Source: an uncultured bacterium (lineage in GTDB: Bacteria > Myxococcota_A > Polyangia > Polyangiales > Houyiibacteriaceae). From it: a DNA stretch of 64,000 nt. A program made the translations under genes and the position numbers. Of this stretch, positions 55,165 through 63,353 are shown piece after piece. The DNA lies in assembly GCA_938024995.1 (NCBI GenBank), contig CALJDU010000013.1, positions 62,001-126,000 of the forward strand, in the 5' to 3' direction. A model generated the notes under the pieces. The model searched no databases. It saw only the letters and a program-made list of their open reading frames with translations, and was not told the DNA's origin. Every line of letters starts with the position of its first letter. The stretch's first letter is position 1.

Positions 55165-56829
55165 CTACCTTCCGCACTGGTTGGTGACCTGCTGGCGGTA
55201 GAAGCCAAGCTCATCACGCCAGTACTCACCTTGGAACGGCCAAAGCTGATGCTCTTCGTCGACCTCGACGTCACCACGACCGGCGCGCTGGGCGTCGGTC
55301 ATCTGGCGCTGCGTGTCCGCGTCGAGCTGTCCGCGGGTGTAGGTCACGATCTCGAGCTCGATGGTGTCGACCTGGTTGGACAGGTCCTGGAGCTCTTCGA
55401 TGAGTCGGTTGTAACGACCGCGCGCGAGGTCACCCGCCTGGTCAATGGCGAAGGACTTCGCGACCGCGACGTCCTGCAGGATGCGCGCGCCAATCGACGA
55501 GTTACGGAACTCGGCGGGGGCCTGCGCGAGACGGGTCTCTTCGGCTTCGAGGACACTCACGTACTCAAGGTGACGAAGGAGCGTGCGGTCGGAGAGCGCG
55601 ACGCTGACGATGCCCTTGATGTTCTCGGAGAGGTTGGCCTCACCCGAGCGAACGCGCTTGAGGAACTCGAAGAACTGCGTGTTGTCCTCGAACTGACCCA
55701 GGGTGGTCTCCAGCTCGTCGCGGACGGGGTCGTACTTCTCGTGGAAGAGACCGATCATCGCCTGCGAGTTCTCGATCTGGCAGTTGACGAAGAAGGTCAC
55801 CGCCTTGAGCACCAGCGCTTCCGGGTAGTAGGCGTTGTCGAAGTACGGCGAGTAGATCGTGTGGATGTTACCGAGGGCGCGGGAGTACTCGTCGGCGAGG
55901 AAGAACGCCCAGCTCGACTCGAAGAGCGCGGGGAGCCAGTACTCGCTGCTGACATCGACCTGGTTCCACGCTTCGACGGCCTGACCGAGAAGACGACCGT
56001 CGATGGTGCGCTCCCCGTTCTCGTCCGTGCGGTTGGACGCGGTGTAGTAGACGCGGGCGAGCGAGAGCCAGCCAAGGTTCTTCATGCGGGTCTCGTCTTC
56101 GATGTCGACGTTTCCGGCATCGATGGCGTCGATGATGCTTCGGAACGCGCCAATCGCGGGACGCGCACGACGCATCCGGACGTAGGAGATGCCCGTGAAG
56201 AACCGACCCTCGACGTAGTACTCGGAGGACTCCGAGACGCGCGCGAAGAGGTCGATCGCCTGCTGGAACTCGCGCTGCTGGTACTTGAAGCGCCCCATCA
56301 CGTAGAGAAGCTGGTTGTAGAGATCAGCGCTCTCGGTGGTGTTGAACTGCTCGAGCTGATCCACGCCGTAGCGTCCGACCTTCTCGATGATGCCCGCGGG
56401 CTCCGGGAGCTGCGAGGCGAGCTGCGCTAGCCACTGAAGCGTCTGGTTGAAGTAAATGTGGCCCTGCCCCTGCTGGCCGATCTCATCAAAGATCGCGAGC
56501 GCGGACTGGTAGAAGCGGAGGTGGTAGAGGCACTTCCCGAGGAAGAACTGCGCCTTCTGCACGTTCGCCGGCGCGTCCTGGGTCTCGCCCTCGACGACAC
56601 GCTGGAACTGCACACCCGCTTCTTGGTAGCGCTCCTGCTGGTAGAGCCGCAGCGCGTTCGCCAACGCCTCAGAGGGAGGACCCTCTGCCGGAGGTGCCGG
56701 GGGCTGACCCGTCTCATCGACGTTGAAGGTCATGTCCTGAGCAGATGCTGCCGTCGGGGACAACCACGACGACACAACGGACGTCGAAATCATCGCCGCC
56801 GCCATCAAGATCACACTGCTTCGCCTCAT
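55165..56829 (-). CDS. Periplasmic TPR protein (possibly GltC-like)
   Basis: A 554-residue protein. Signal peptide 1-30 (MRRSSVILMAAAMISTSVV... AASA); ribosome binding site GGGAG about nine bases before the ATG. The region 55-400 has tetratricopeptide-like repeats (ALRLYQQERYQEAGVQFQRVV, YNQLLYVMGRFKYQQREFQQAIDLFARV), and a coiled-coil part (450-510) precedes a Trp/Tyr-rich end EEHQLWPFQGEYWRDELGFY. It is first in the operon with gltD (5-base gap). Another periplasmic TPR protein of the Glt machine, GltC, is encoded elsewhere in M. xanthus; this may be its counterpart, but I cannot prove that from sequence alone. Confidence 0.75.
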   Translation of the reverse strand: MRRSSVILMAAAMISTSVVSSWLSPTAASAQDMTFNVDETGQPPAPPAEGPPSEALANALRLYQQERYQEAGVQFQRVVEGETQDAPANVQKAQFFLGKCLYHLRFYQSALAIFDEIGQQGQGHIYFNQTLQWLAQLASQLPEPAGIIEKVGRYGVDQLEQFNTTESADLYNQLLYVMGRFKYQQREFQQAIDLFARVSESSEYYVEGRFFTGISYVRMRRARPAIGAFRSIIDAIDAGNVDIEDETRMKNLGWLSLARVYYTASNRTDENGERTIDGRLLGQAVEAWNQVDVSSEYWLPALFESSWAFFLADEYSRALGNIHTIYSPYFDNAYYPEALVLKAVTFFVNCQIENSQAMIGLFHEKYDPVRDELETTLGQFEDNTQFFEFLKRVRSGEANLSENIKGIVSVALSDRTLLRHLEYVSVLEAEETRLAQAPAEFRNSSIGARILQDVAVAKSFAIDQAGDLARGRYNRLIEELQDLSNQVDTIELEIVTYTRGQLDADTQRQMTDAQRAGRGDVEVDEEHQLWPFQGEYWRDELGFYRQQVTNQCGR

Positions 56830-57380
56830 CTCATTCGCTCCCTTTGGTGCAATCCACGACTTCTTTTACTGGGTCTCACCGAGACGCTCCGGACTGAAGA
56901 CGACCGGGTCTCACACAGCCCAATCGCCTCGTTGCAGCTCGAGTCGAGCCCCAAGGCCGGAATAACCTCAATAAAATCAGTCGTTTGCGCCCAATTTCGT
57001 GTCGGATGATAGGGAGCGGGCGAGATTGTTGTCAAGAGGATCATGCGCAGAGGGTCGTCCAGATGAGGTGAAACGCGGATCTCCTCTGTCAAAAACAGGC
57101 CTTCACACGGTGGGACACTCGACTGCGGGTGGAATTGGGCGATTCCATCTCATCACGCAGATTGCGTCTTCGGACGAGATCGCGAGCGCGGTTCCAGCCT
57201 TTGGCGAATCTGGGTGTGATCGGATTGGAAAGCGTCAGATGAGGGACGACTTACATTTGGAGGTCTCCGATGCCGCGTTCCCGTTCTATTCCCCTCAATC
57301 CCTACGCTCCTGCAGGATTTCAGGTTCTGGATGGTCGAAGTGCTTGTCATGCGCGCCGAGTTGAGCGAAAACTCGCCGTG
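56830..57380. other. Intergenic region upstream of the glt operon
   Basis: 551 bases between two divergent genes. It contains the sigma70-type promoter at 57006-57035, a leader of about 170 bases for the glt transcript, and an upstream start option (57270) for the lipoprotein gene. No other feature is seen. Confidence 0.55.
57006..57035 (-). promoter_or_regulatory. Strong sigma70-type promoter of the glt operon
   Basis: On the minus strand a consensus -35, TTGACA (57030-57035), and TATCAT (57006-57011; 5 of 6 bases of the -10) are 18 bases apart. The transcript would start near 56999, giving a leader of about 170 bases before the first TPR gene. It is the best promoter match I found in the window. 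Confidence 0.7.
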
Positions 57381-57803
57381 ATGAAACTTCGACCGCTTTT
57401 CCTTGCCCTGGGACTTTCCTTGCTCGCCTCGGTTGGCTGCGAAGCCAGCGGCGTAGGTGATCCGTGCGTTCCGGAAGCGATTCCTGGAACCGGGTTTGAT
57501 CCGTCCGAGGCCTATCTTGAGACAAGCTCGGTGCAGTGCCGGACGCGTGTCTGTATGGTCTATCAGTTGGCGGGTGATCCCTCGACGACCATTGAGGACG
57601 ATCCCAGCTGCGTGGATTGCCCCACCCAACAAGAGGTGGATGACCGTGTGTACTGCACCTGCCGTTGCCGCGCGCCAGAAGGTGTCGACACGCCGACCTG
57701 CGAATGCGCCGAAGGCTTTACCTGCACAGACATCCTTGAGCTGGGTGGAGACGGAATCCGAGGCGGCTACTGCGTCGTCAGCTCCACCGTCGACGAAGGC
57801 TAA
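57381..57803 (+). CDS. Cys-rich lipoprotein of unknown function
   Basis: From ATG 57381 the product is 140 residues: signal peptide with lipobox ASVGC (Cys20), then a Cys-rich domain with CVDCPT, YCTCRCRAPEG and TCECAEGFTCTD, a knot-like pattern of some 12 further Cys. A second start, ATG 57270, has a near-perfect GGAGGT five bases upstream and is in frame; it would add 37 residues before the signal peptide, which would be unusual. I prefer 57381 because lipoprotein signals have short N-terminal regions, but the ribosome binding site argues for 57270. Function unknown. A clear intrinsic terminator follows. Confidence 0.72.
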   Translation: MKLRPLFLALGLSLLASVGCEASGVGDPCVPEAIPGTGFDPSEAYLETSSVQCRTRVCMVYQLAGDPSTTIEDDPSCVDCPTQQEVDDRVYCTCRCRAPEGVDTPTCECAEGFTCTDILELGGDGIRGGYCVVSSTVDEG

Positions 57804-57837
57804 CCGTCGACGAAGCTAAGCGCCTCCCGCGCTCACA

Positions 57838-57866
57838 AAAGCCACCCTGCTTGGGTGGCTTTTTTA
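57838..57866 (+). terminator. Intrinsic terminator after the Cys-rich lipoprotein gene
   Basis: A stem AAAGCCACCC/GGGTGGCTTT (57838-57847 and 57853-57862) with loop TGCTT, followed by a T-run. It ends 34 bases past the stop codon of the lipoprotein gene. Confidence 0.85.
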
Positions 57867-57921
57867 TTGGGTCTCTCGGGCCGAAGTCGAACCAAACTCT
57901 GGCGCACGTCGACAAGGCGGC

Positions 57922-58296
57922 ATGTCTGAAAAACAACAACGTCGCTCTCCCCGCCAAGCGGCAGGTCACGTGGCCGAGATGATGATCGCGGAACGTCTTC
58001 GTGACGAGGGCTACGCGATCGTGGGGACGAACGTCATGGTCGGGAAGTACGAGCTGGATGTCGTCGCGCGTCGTGGTCGTGAGGTGGTCGTCGTGGAGGT
58101 TCGTTCACGCAGAGACGATCGCTTCGGTCCGCCAGCGGCCTCCATCGACGAAGGTAAAGCGCGTCGCGTACGGATCGCAGCGTGGCGACTTCTTCGTACG
58201 ACCCCAGCGCTTCGCCGTTGCCGATTGCGCATCGACGTCGCGGCCGTGACGTTCCACCCGACCACCCACGTCGAGTACTACCGCGACGTTCTTTAG
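57922..58296 (+). CDS. yraN: YraN family protein (UPF0102)
   Basis: A 124-residue protein with a predicted nuclease fold of the YraN family (PF02021). Key pattern: AAGHVAEMMIAERLRDEGYAI, then KYELDVVARRGREVVVVEVRSRRDDRFG, the E-x-D...E-V-x-x-R core of the restriction-endonuclease-like site; Arg stands where most members have Lys. The C-terminal half has IDEGKARRVRIAAWRLL and RLRIDVAAV. Family members are widespread and poorly understood, and are thought to act on DNA. It starts 56 bases after the lipoprotein terminator and converges with the HAMP protein. Confidence 0.88.
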   Translation: MSEKQQRRSPRQAAGHVAEMMIAERLRDEGYAIVGTNVMVGKYELDVVARRGREVVVVEVRSRRDDRFGPPAASIDEGKARRVRIAAWRLLRTTPALRRCRLRIDVAAVTFHPTTHVEYYRDVL

Positions 58297-58317
58297 ACGG
58301 CTCTACGAGTCGCGGCT

Positions 58318-58926
58318 TTACTCGAGCGCGCCCTGCATCCGATCACGAACATCGACGAAGATCGTCAGGGCGCTGGTCGCCACGCCAGCTTCGCGGGCCT
58401 TCTCAATCGCGGCGTCGAGCTCAGCCACTTCACGCGCTTGATGTTCGCGGAGCGCCTCGACCATGTGTTCGAGCGCGACGAAGACGTCTTGGAGTTCATC
58501 ACGTCGACGGATGCGTCCGTTGAGCCGGAGCTTACCGCTCGCGATGTCGCCAAAGAGCATCTTCAGTTTGTACGCCGGCCCGACCACGCGGTGGGTCACA
58601 ATGATCCCAGTGACCGCGAGCGCGAGCGCGAGCAGCGCGATGCCGGCGAGGATGAATGAGAGGACCTTGCGGTCTTCGCTCTCGGCGAACTGTGTGAGGT
58701 TGTCCGCGATGTCGGGCGCGAGGTCAGGCTGCACCGCCATCGTCACCATCATCGACTCGGTCTGGCCCTTGGAGTACCCGTACGCGAAGTAGCCCAGCAC
58801 CGCCGCGACCGCGACGGTCACAAGAACGACCATGCCGGTGTACTTGAGCTGGAACCCAGGGTTGAGAAGGAAGTTCCGCCAGCGACGCTGCGCCGGGGGG
58901 GTCACGCTCAGTCTCTCCGCGCTCAT
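58318..58926 (-). CDS. Membrane protein with HAMP-like domain
   Basis: A 202-residue protein with two membrane helices (about 30-50 and 89-110), a short periplasmic loop (52-88) and a HAMP-like linker at 110-165 with VTHRVVGPAYKLKMLFGDIASGKL and RDELQDVFVALEHMVEAL. After HAMP comes a coiled coil and nothing else: no kinase, cyclase or methyl-accepting output domain. It may dock another protein. A good ribosome binding site (GGAGAAGAG) precedes it. It is 94 bases downstream of the HEAT-repeat gene and may be co-transcribed. Confidence 0.75.
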   Translation of the reverse strand: MSAERLSVTPPAQRRWRNFLLNPGFQLKYTGMVVLVTVAVAAVLGYFAYGYSKGQTESMMVTMAVQPDLAPDIADNLTQFAESEDRKVLSFILAGIALLALALAVTGIIVTHRVVGPAYKLKMLFGDIASGKLRLNGRIRRRDELQDVFVALEHMVEALREHQAREVAELDAAIEKAREAGVATSALTIFVDVRDRMQGALE

Positions 58927-59020
58927 CTTCTCTTCTCCATCATCGGCATCATTGAATTCTGCTGGGCGAGCGTCGGGGACACAAGTTCGTGACCGTCAAA
59001 CGGGCTCTGTCCTTGGGCGG

Positions 59021-59869
59021 TCATCTTCGACTCTGCTCCATCGCCTGTTGTAGACGCCGCAGCGCGCCGCGGAAGGCGTGCTCGATCGCGCTTCGCTCCG
59101 CCTCTTCGCCCGACGCGCCTTGAACGGTCGCGGCGCCTTGAAGAATCGCGCGCATATCACGACCGGGGTATGTGTTGACGATGAGCGAGACCGACGCGCG
59201 GACCCCATCGCCGCGGTCTTCGATCGAGACGATGGAGCTGTCGATGAAGAACCCAGTCATCCGTCGACGACGCGTCGTTCGTCGCGCGGCCGAGTTGCTT
59301 TCATCGTCAGGCGCGAGCTGTACACCGTCGATGTCCCCGATTTGCTCCGCCAGGAACGAGCGCATCGCGACGAGTCGAGGACGGGCGATGGCTCGGACCT
59401 TGGTTCCTGGACGGCCAACGGCGACGTAGAAACGAGCGTTGTCGACGCGCGGGGGATCGGCTGTCGGGGATCCTCCTCCCCCTTCCCCACCACCGCTGGC
59501 TTCGATCGTGCGAACCGCCTCTTGCATGGCTCGCTTCGCCGCGCGGTTCCGTTCGCGACGAATGCGGCGCTGAAGCGCCGGCACCGCCTCGGTATCCCCA
59601 TATCGTCCAAGAGCTGACGCCACCGCGGTTCGGACGGCAGGATGGTCGTCGTTCAACGCGGCGGTCAACGCTGAGAGGATGTCGGGGTCACGGTCCAAGC
59701 CGCCCATGGAGAGCGCTGCCTGAGCACGAACACGGAACGTCGACGAGTTCTCGAGGAGGCGGACGAGATAGTCGGAGCGCGCATCCGCCGTGACGACCGC
59801 TGGATCGCTGTGAACCAACACCAACGCGACCAAACCCATCAAGACTGTAAGGAACCATCCTTTTTTCAT
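59021..59869 (-). CDS. Exported HEAT-repeat protein
   Basis: The ATG at 59867-59869 has GGAGGG eight bases upstream and gives 282 residues; 17 upstream residues are unlikely. Residues 1-30 form a signal peptide or anchor (MKKGWFLTVLMGLVALVLVHS). HEAT-like repeats cover 32-125: VRAQAALSMGGLDRDPDILSAL and VRTAVASALGRYGDTEAVPAL. A Gly-rich linker (127-140) leads to a second domain (145-282) of unknown type with FYVAVGRPGTKVRA and ASVSLIVNTYPGRDMRAILQGAATVQG, resembling a beta-sheet domain that recurs in myxobacterial exported proteins. A role in the periplasm is expected; the pairing with the HAMP gene suggests envelope sensing. Confidence 0.75.
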   Translation of the reverse strand: MKKGWFLTVLMGLVALVLVHSDPAVVTADARSDYLVRLLENSSTFRVRAQAALSMGGLDRDPDILSALTAALNDDHPAVRTAVASALGRYGDTEAVPALQRRIRRERNRAAKRAMQEAVRTIEASGGGEGGGGSPTADPPRVDNARFYVAVGRPGTKVRAIARPRLVAMRSFLAEQIGDIDGVQLAPDDESNSAARRTTRRRRMTGFFIDSSIVSIEDRGDGVRASVSLIVNTYPGRDMRAILQGAATVQGASGEEAERSAIEHAFRGALRRLQQAMEQSRR

Positions 59870-60097
59870 CGCCTGTGCCCTCCGTCGATATGACGGTGTA
59901 GACGTCCCAGTCTTCAACATGACTATAATATTACACCCTCAAAGGCAGAGTGCACCTCTTCTTCTCAGTTTGTGTGTTCGACGCACGAAAACACTGCAAT
60001 TTCGGTCACCAAACCTGCTGCTGGTGTCCCGACAAGAAGGTCGTAACTGTTAGAATCATTACATCACGCTGGGGCTCCGTCACGTATTCTCCGCGGT

Positions 60098-61771
60098 ATG
60101 CGGGGCGGTTGGATGCTGGCGGTGATCTGGATGGCGCTCGCACCGCTCAGCACTGCCGCCCAGCCGGTCGTTCGCGTTCGCGCAGAGACGCGGATCGAGC
60201 TCTCAGTAGAGCGGCAGACCCAAGGCGTCGTGGTGCAAGGGGTCCTGCGGGATGATCTCGGCGCTCCGCTCGGCGGTCAGCTTGTTCATGTGGTTGCCCA
60301 AGCCAGCGATGGCAACGCGCGCCCTACTCTACGCCCCGATCCGATCCGGACGAGCGGGCAAGGCGTCTTCATCCTGCCGCTCGCGTTGCCATTGGGTGCC
60401 TATCAGTTGATCGCCTCCTACGCGGGGAGCGCGACCCACGCGACGGTCGCGGTGGTGCAAGACGTTGACCTCGAGCGAGCGCTCTTGCGTCTCCGGATTG
60501 TCTCCGACGGACAAATCGATCTCGACGCCGAGACCTTTCGCCTGCCTGTCGAAGTGTCGTCGGTGGAGCAAGGTCGAATCACGCTGACCCTCACCGACGA
60601 GCTGGATCGCCAACTCGCGGTCGCGTCGACCGATGAAGAAACGGTTTCGTTCGAGGTCTCGACCACAGCCCTCGGCGATGTTGGCCCTGGACGCCTTCGT
60701 GTTGTCTTTGCGGGCGACGCGCGACGCGCCCCGAGCCGCGCCGAGCTCCGCGTCGTAAAGTTCCGCGACACGCAGCTCACGATGGAGCGGATCGGCACGC
60801 GGGCACCTCGGATGGGAGAGCCGGTCGAGTTCGAGCTGACCCTGACCAATGCCGACGGCCCACTTCGCAGCCAAGCGATCGGCATCTACGAGATCTCAGG
60901 AGGCACGGGAGACGGCGCGAGCGAGGACGACGTCACCAACAGCGCCACCGCGAACCCCAGCGAGATCCATCGCGCGACCGTTCTCACGGACGCGAACGGA
61001 CGCTCGACGGCATCGATCGATTGGGACACCGAAGACGCCGTTCGCTTTGTCGCGATCTTTGAGTCCGACACGCCTGGCCATCCAGCGGCGCGGTCTGAGT
61101 CGATCGTCGTCGCTCCCGCGGAGGCCTCGGGCTCATGGGGCGTGTTGGTGTCTCTCGGTGCGCTCGCGTTCGCGCTTCTCCTCGCCTTCATCGTGAGCGC
61201 TCGCGCGACGCCCGCCGTTCCCATCAAGCGACACGCTCCACCTCGTGCTCCTGCGGGGGTGTCCGTGGGGAAGAAGACGCTCCGCGCGATTCACCACGAC
61301 ATCAAGGGCACCATCATCGACCAAACATCCGGGGAACCGATTCACTTCGGCGCCGCGGTGTGGGTGGACGCAAACGGCACCGAGACCACCGCCGAGGCGG
61401 ACGCAACGGGCGGCTTCTCCATGCACATCACCCAAGATGGCCCTGGACGCCTGGTCGTCGGGGCGCGTGGTTACGCCCCCGAAGAGCTGGCCGGCGCGAT
61501 TCCACACCGGGGCGAATGGAGCGTGTGCGTCGTTCGGCTACGCGCCCACCGCGATCGCCTGCTCGTCCCGTTCCGCGAGCTGGCGGCTCCCACGTTTGGG
61601 CAGCGCGTTTTTCCGATGACGACGAACCAAGAGGTCGCGGCGAAGCTCCCGATTCTCGCCCCGCTCTCCACGGAGGTCGATCGGCTCTACTACGGGCCCG
61701 GGATCGCGACCGATCTCGACGTTGATCACGTGCAATCCGAGGTGGACAAGATCCAACGCGATCGCGGGTGA
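60098..61771 (+). CDS. Membrane protein with Ig-like and carboxypeptidase-regulatory-like domains
   Basis: A 557-residue protein. Signal peptide 1-21 (MRGGWMLAVIWMALAPLSTAA). Two or three Ig-like beta domains follow (30-340; for example GVVVQGVLRDDLGAPLGG and FELTLTNADGPLRSQAIGIYEI). A membrane helix lies at 346-368. The C-terminal 190 residues include a carboxypeptidase-regulatory-like module (IKGTIIDQTSGEPIHFGAAVWVD, GGFSMHI, GRLVVGARGY), which by simple topology would face the cytoplasm. It ends with YYGPGIATDLDVDHVQSEVDKI. The function is unknown. It lies upstream of ftsY (126-base gap) and is divergent from the HEAT gene. Confidence 0.75.
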   Translation: MRGGWMLAVIWMALAPLSTAAQPVVRVRAETRIELSVERQTQGVVVQGVLRDDLGAPLGGQLVHVVAQASDGNARPTLRPDPIRTSGQGVFILPLALPLGAYQLIASYAGSATHATVAVVQDVDLERALLRLRIVSDGQIDLDAETFRLPVEVSSVEQGRITLTLTDELDRQLAVASTDEETVSFEVSTTALGDVGPGRLRVVFAGDARRAPSRAELRVVKFRDTQLTMERIGTRAPRMGEPVEFELTLTNADGPLRSQAIGIYEISGGTGDGASEDDVTNSATANPSEIHRATVLTDANGRSTASIDWDTEDAVRFVAIFESDTPGHPAARSESIVVAPAEASGSWGVLVSLGALAFALLLAFIVSARATPAVPIKRHAPPRAPAGVSVGKKTLRAIHHDIKGTIIDQTSGEPIHFGAAVWVDANGTETTAEADATGGFSMHITQDGPGRLVVGARGYAPEELAGAIPHRGEWSVCVVRLRAHRDRLLVPFRELAAPTFGQRVFPMTTNQEVAAKLPILAPLSTEVDRLYYGPGIATDLDVDHVQSEVDKIQRDRG

Positions 61772-61897
61772 ACGAGGAGCGCGACCTCACAGCTTGAGCG
61801 CCCATGCGGACCTGCGTCGCCCTCGCCGTTGACGCCCTCGCGTCGCCGTCGATAGAGTCGCCGTCCGCCCGATGGCACATCGGCGCGAAAGGCAGGT

Positions 61898-63103
61898 ATG
61901 GATCCGAATCTGATCATCGGAGCGGTCGTCGCTCTCGTCGCGATTGTTGCGTTCGTACTTCTCGGTCGACGCTCTCCCGCGCTTCCCGATGAGGCCACCG
62001 ACACCCGCGAACCAGACGCCGAGGACAAGGTCACCGCTGAAGCGGACGACGACGTGCACGTGGACACTCCGTCCGATCGCGATGAGCCCAAGCAGGTTCA
62101 GCGTGACGCGGAGCCCGAAGAACCGGACGAGCCGGAAGAAGCCGAGCCCGCACCCCCATCCGAGCCCCCCGATCCGGAAGAGCTGGCGGAGCTACGTCGT
62201 GGCCTCAAGTCGACCCGCGGAGGCTTCGTCAGCCGGCTCGCGAAGCTCTTTGGACGCAAGAAGGAGCTCGACCCAGCGCTCCTTGATGAGATCGAAGAGG
62301 TCCTCATCAGCGCCGACCTCGGGGTCCACACCTGCGACAAGATGCTCACCACGCTGCGCGCCCAGATGAAGGGCGAGCTCTCCTCCGACGGTGCGTGGGA
62401 GGTCCTGCGGGAAGAGGCCCGCGCCATCCTGGGAGACTCCCCTGGCGGGATCACGTTCACGAACTCGCCGACGGTCGTGTTGGTGGTGGGTGTGAACGGG
62501 GTCGGCAAGACGACCACCATCGGCAAGATCGCGTCGCGGCTCAGCGAGAACGACAAGAAGGTCATCTTGGCGGCGGGCGATACCTTCCGCGCCGCGGCGG
62601 TTCAGCAGCTTCAGGTTTGGGGGCGACGCGTGGGCTGCGAAGTGGTCCGCGGGAAAGACCGCGCCGACCCCGCCTCCGTGATCTTCGACGCGGTCAAGCA
62701 AGGTGTCGAGATGGGCGCCGACGCGGTCATCGTGGACACCGCGGGACGCTTGCACACCAAGCAGCCGTTGATGGAAGAGCTCAAGAAGGTGTACCGCAGC
62801 GCGGAGAAGGCTCTTGGTCGCGCGCCCGACGAGGTCATCTTGGTCCTCGATTCGACGACGGGTCAGAACGCCATTCAGCAGACAGAGATGTTCAAGAGCG
62901 CGGTCCCGATCACCGGCATCGTCCTGACCAAGCTGGACGGCACCGCCAAGGGCGGCGTGATCCTCGGGATCGTCGATCGCCATGGTGTTCCGGTCCGATA
63001 CATCGGAATTGGCGAGCGTATGGAAGATCTCCGTGAGTTCGACGCAAAGAGCTTTGTCGCCGCGCTCTTTGCTGATCCGGACGATTCTTCCCTTGCTGCT
63101 TAG
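61898..63103 (+). CDS. ftsY: Signal recognition particle receptor FtsY
   Basis: A 401-residue SRP receptor. It differs from E. coli FtsY in starting with a real membrane helix (about 5-21, LIIGAVVALVAIVAFVLL), followed by an acidic, Pro-rich tail (25-95). The NG domain starts near 105: GLKSTRGGFVSRLAKLF, P-loop GVNGVGKTTTIGK, DTFRAAAVQQL, DTAGRLHTK and TKLDGTAKGG. It docks SRP-ribosome complexes at the inner membrane for co-translational insertion. No ffh lies in the window. The gene is well conserved and complete. Confidence 0.95.
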   Translation: MDPNLIIGAVVALVAIVAFVLLGRRSPALPDEATDTREPDAEDKVTAEADDDVHVDTPSDRDEPKQVQRDAEPEEPDEPEEAEPAPPSEPPDPEELAELRRGLKSTRGGFVSRLAKLFGRKKELDPALLDEIEEVLISADLGVHTCDKMLTTLRAQMKGELSSDGAWEVLREEARAILGDSPGGITFTNSPTVVLVVGVNGVGKTTTIGKIASRLSENDKKVILAAGDTFRAAAVQQLQVWGRRVGCEVVRGKDRADPASVIFDAVKQGVEMGADAVIVDTAGRLHTKQPLMEELKKVYRSAEKALGRAPDEVILVLDSTTGQNAIQQTEMFKSAVPITGIVLTKLDGTAKGGVILGIVDRHGVPVRYIGIGERMEDLREFDAKSFVAALFADPDDSSLAA

Positions 63104-63115
63104 GCGGTTTTTACC

Positions 63116-63135
63116 GTCTCCCACTGGGGGGAGAC
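63116..63135 (+). terminator. Hairpin after ftsY
   Basis: A 7-bp stem GTCTCCC/GGGAGAC (63116-63122, 63129-63135) with a six-base loop, 12 bases after the ftsY stop. No U-run follows, so it is only a possible terminator. Confidence 0.35.
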
Positions 63136-63166
63136 AGCAGTGAAAGCGAACGGGCGGGGATCCTGG

Positions 63167-63196
63167 TTGATTGTGCGAGATTTCGCGTGATATGCT
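63167..63196 (+). promoter_or_regulatory. Possible sigma70-type promoter of the beta-barrel gene
   Basis: TTGATT (63167-63172) and TATGCT (63191-63196), 18 bases apart, match 4 of 6 bases at each box. Transcription would start near 63203, leaving a leader of about 150 bases before the ATG at 63354. Confidence 0.35.
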
Positions 63197-63353
63197 CCGC
63201 CTCGCTTATTCCAAGAACACGATTTTCCGAGTGATTTCATGGGCTTAAGCGACGCTGTGGAACGCAAGAAGCGCAGCAACGAGAGAGTAGTTCCTGGTAC
63301 GGTTCCCGACGGTGAAGCGCCAGGCAGAGAGGACGACGCGAGGTGTGGTCTCG

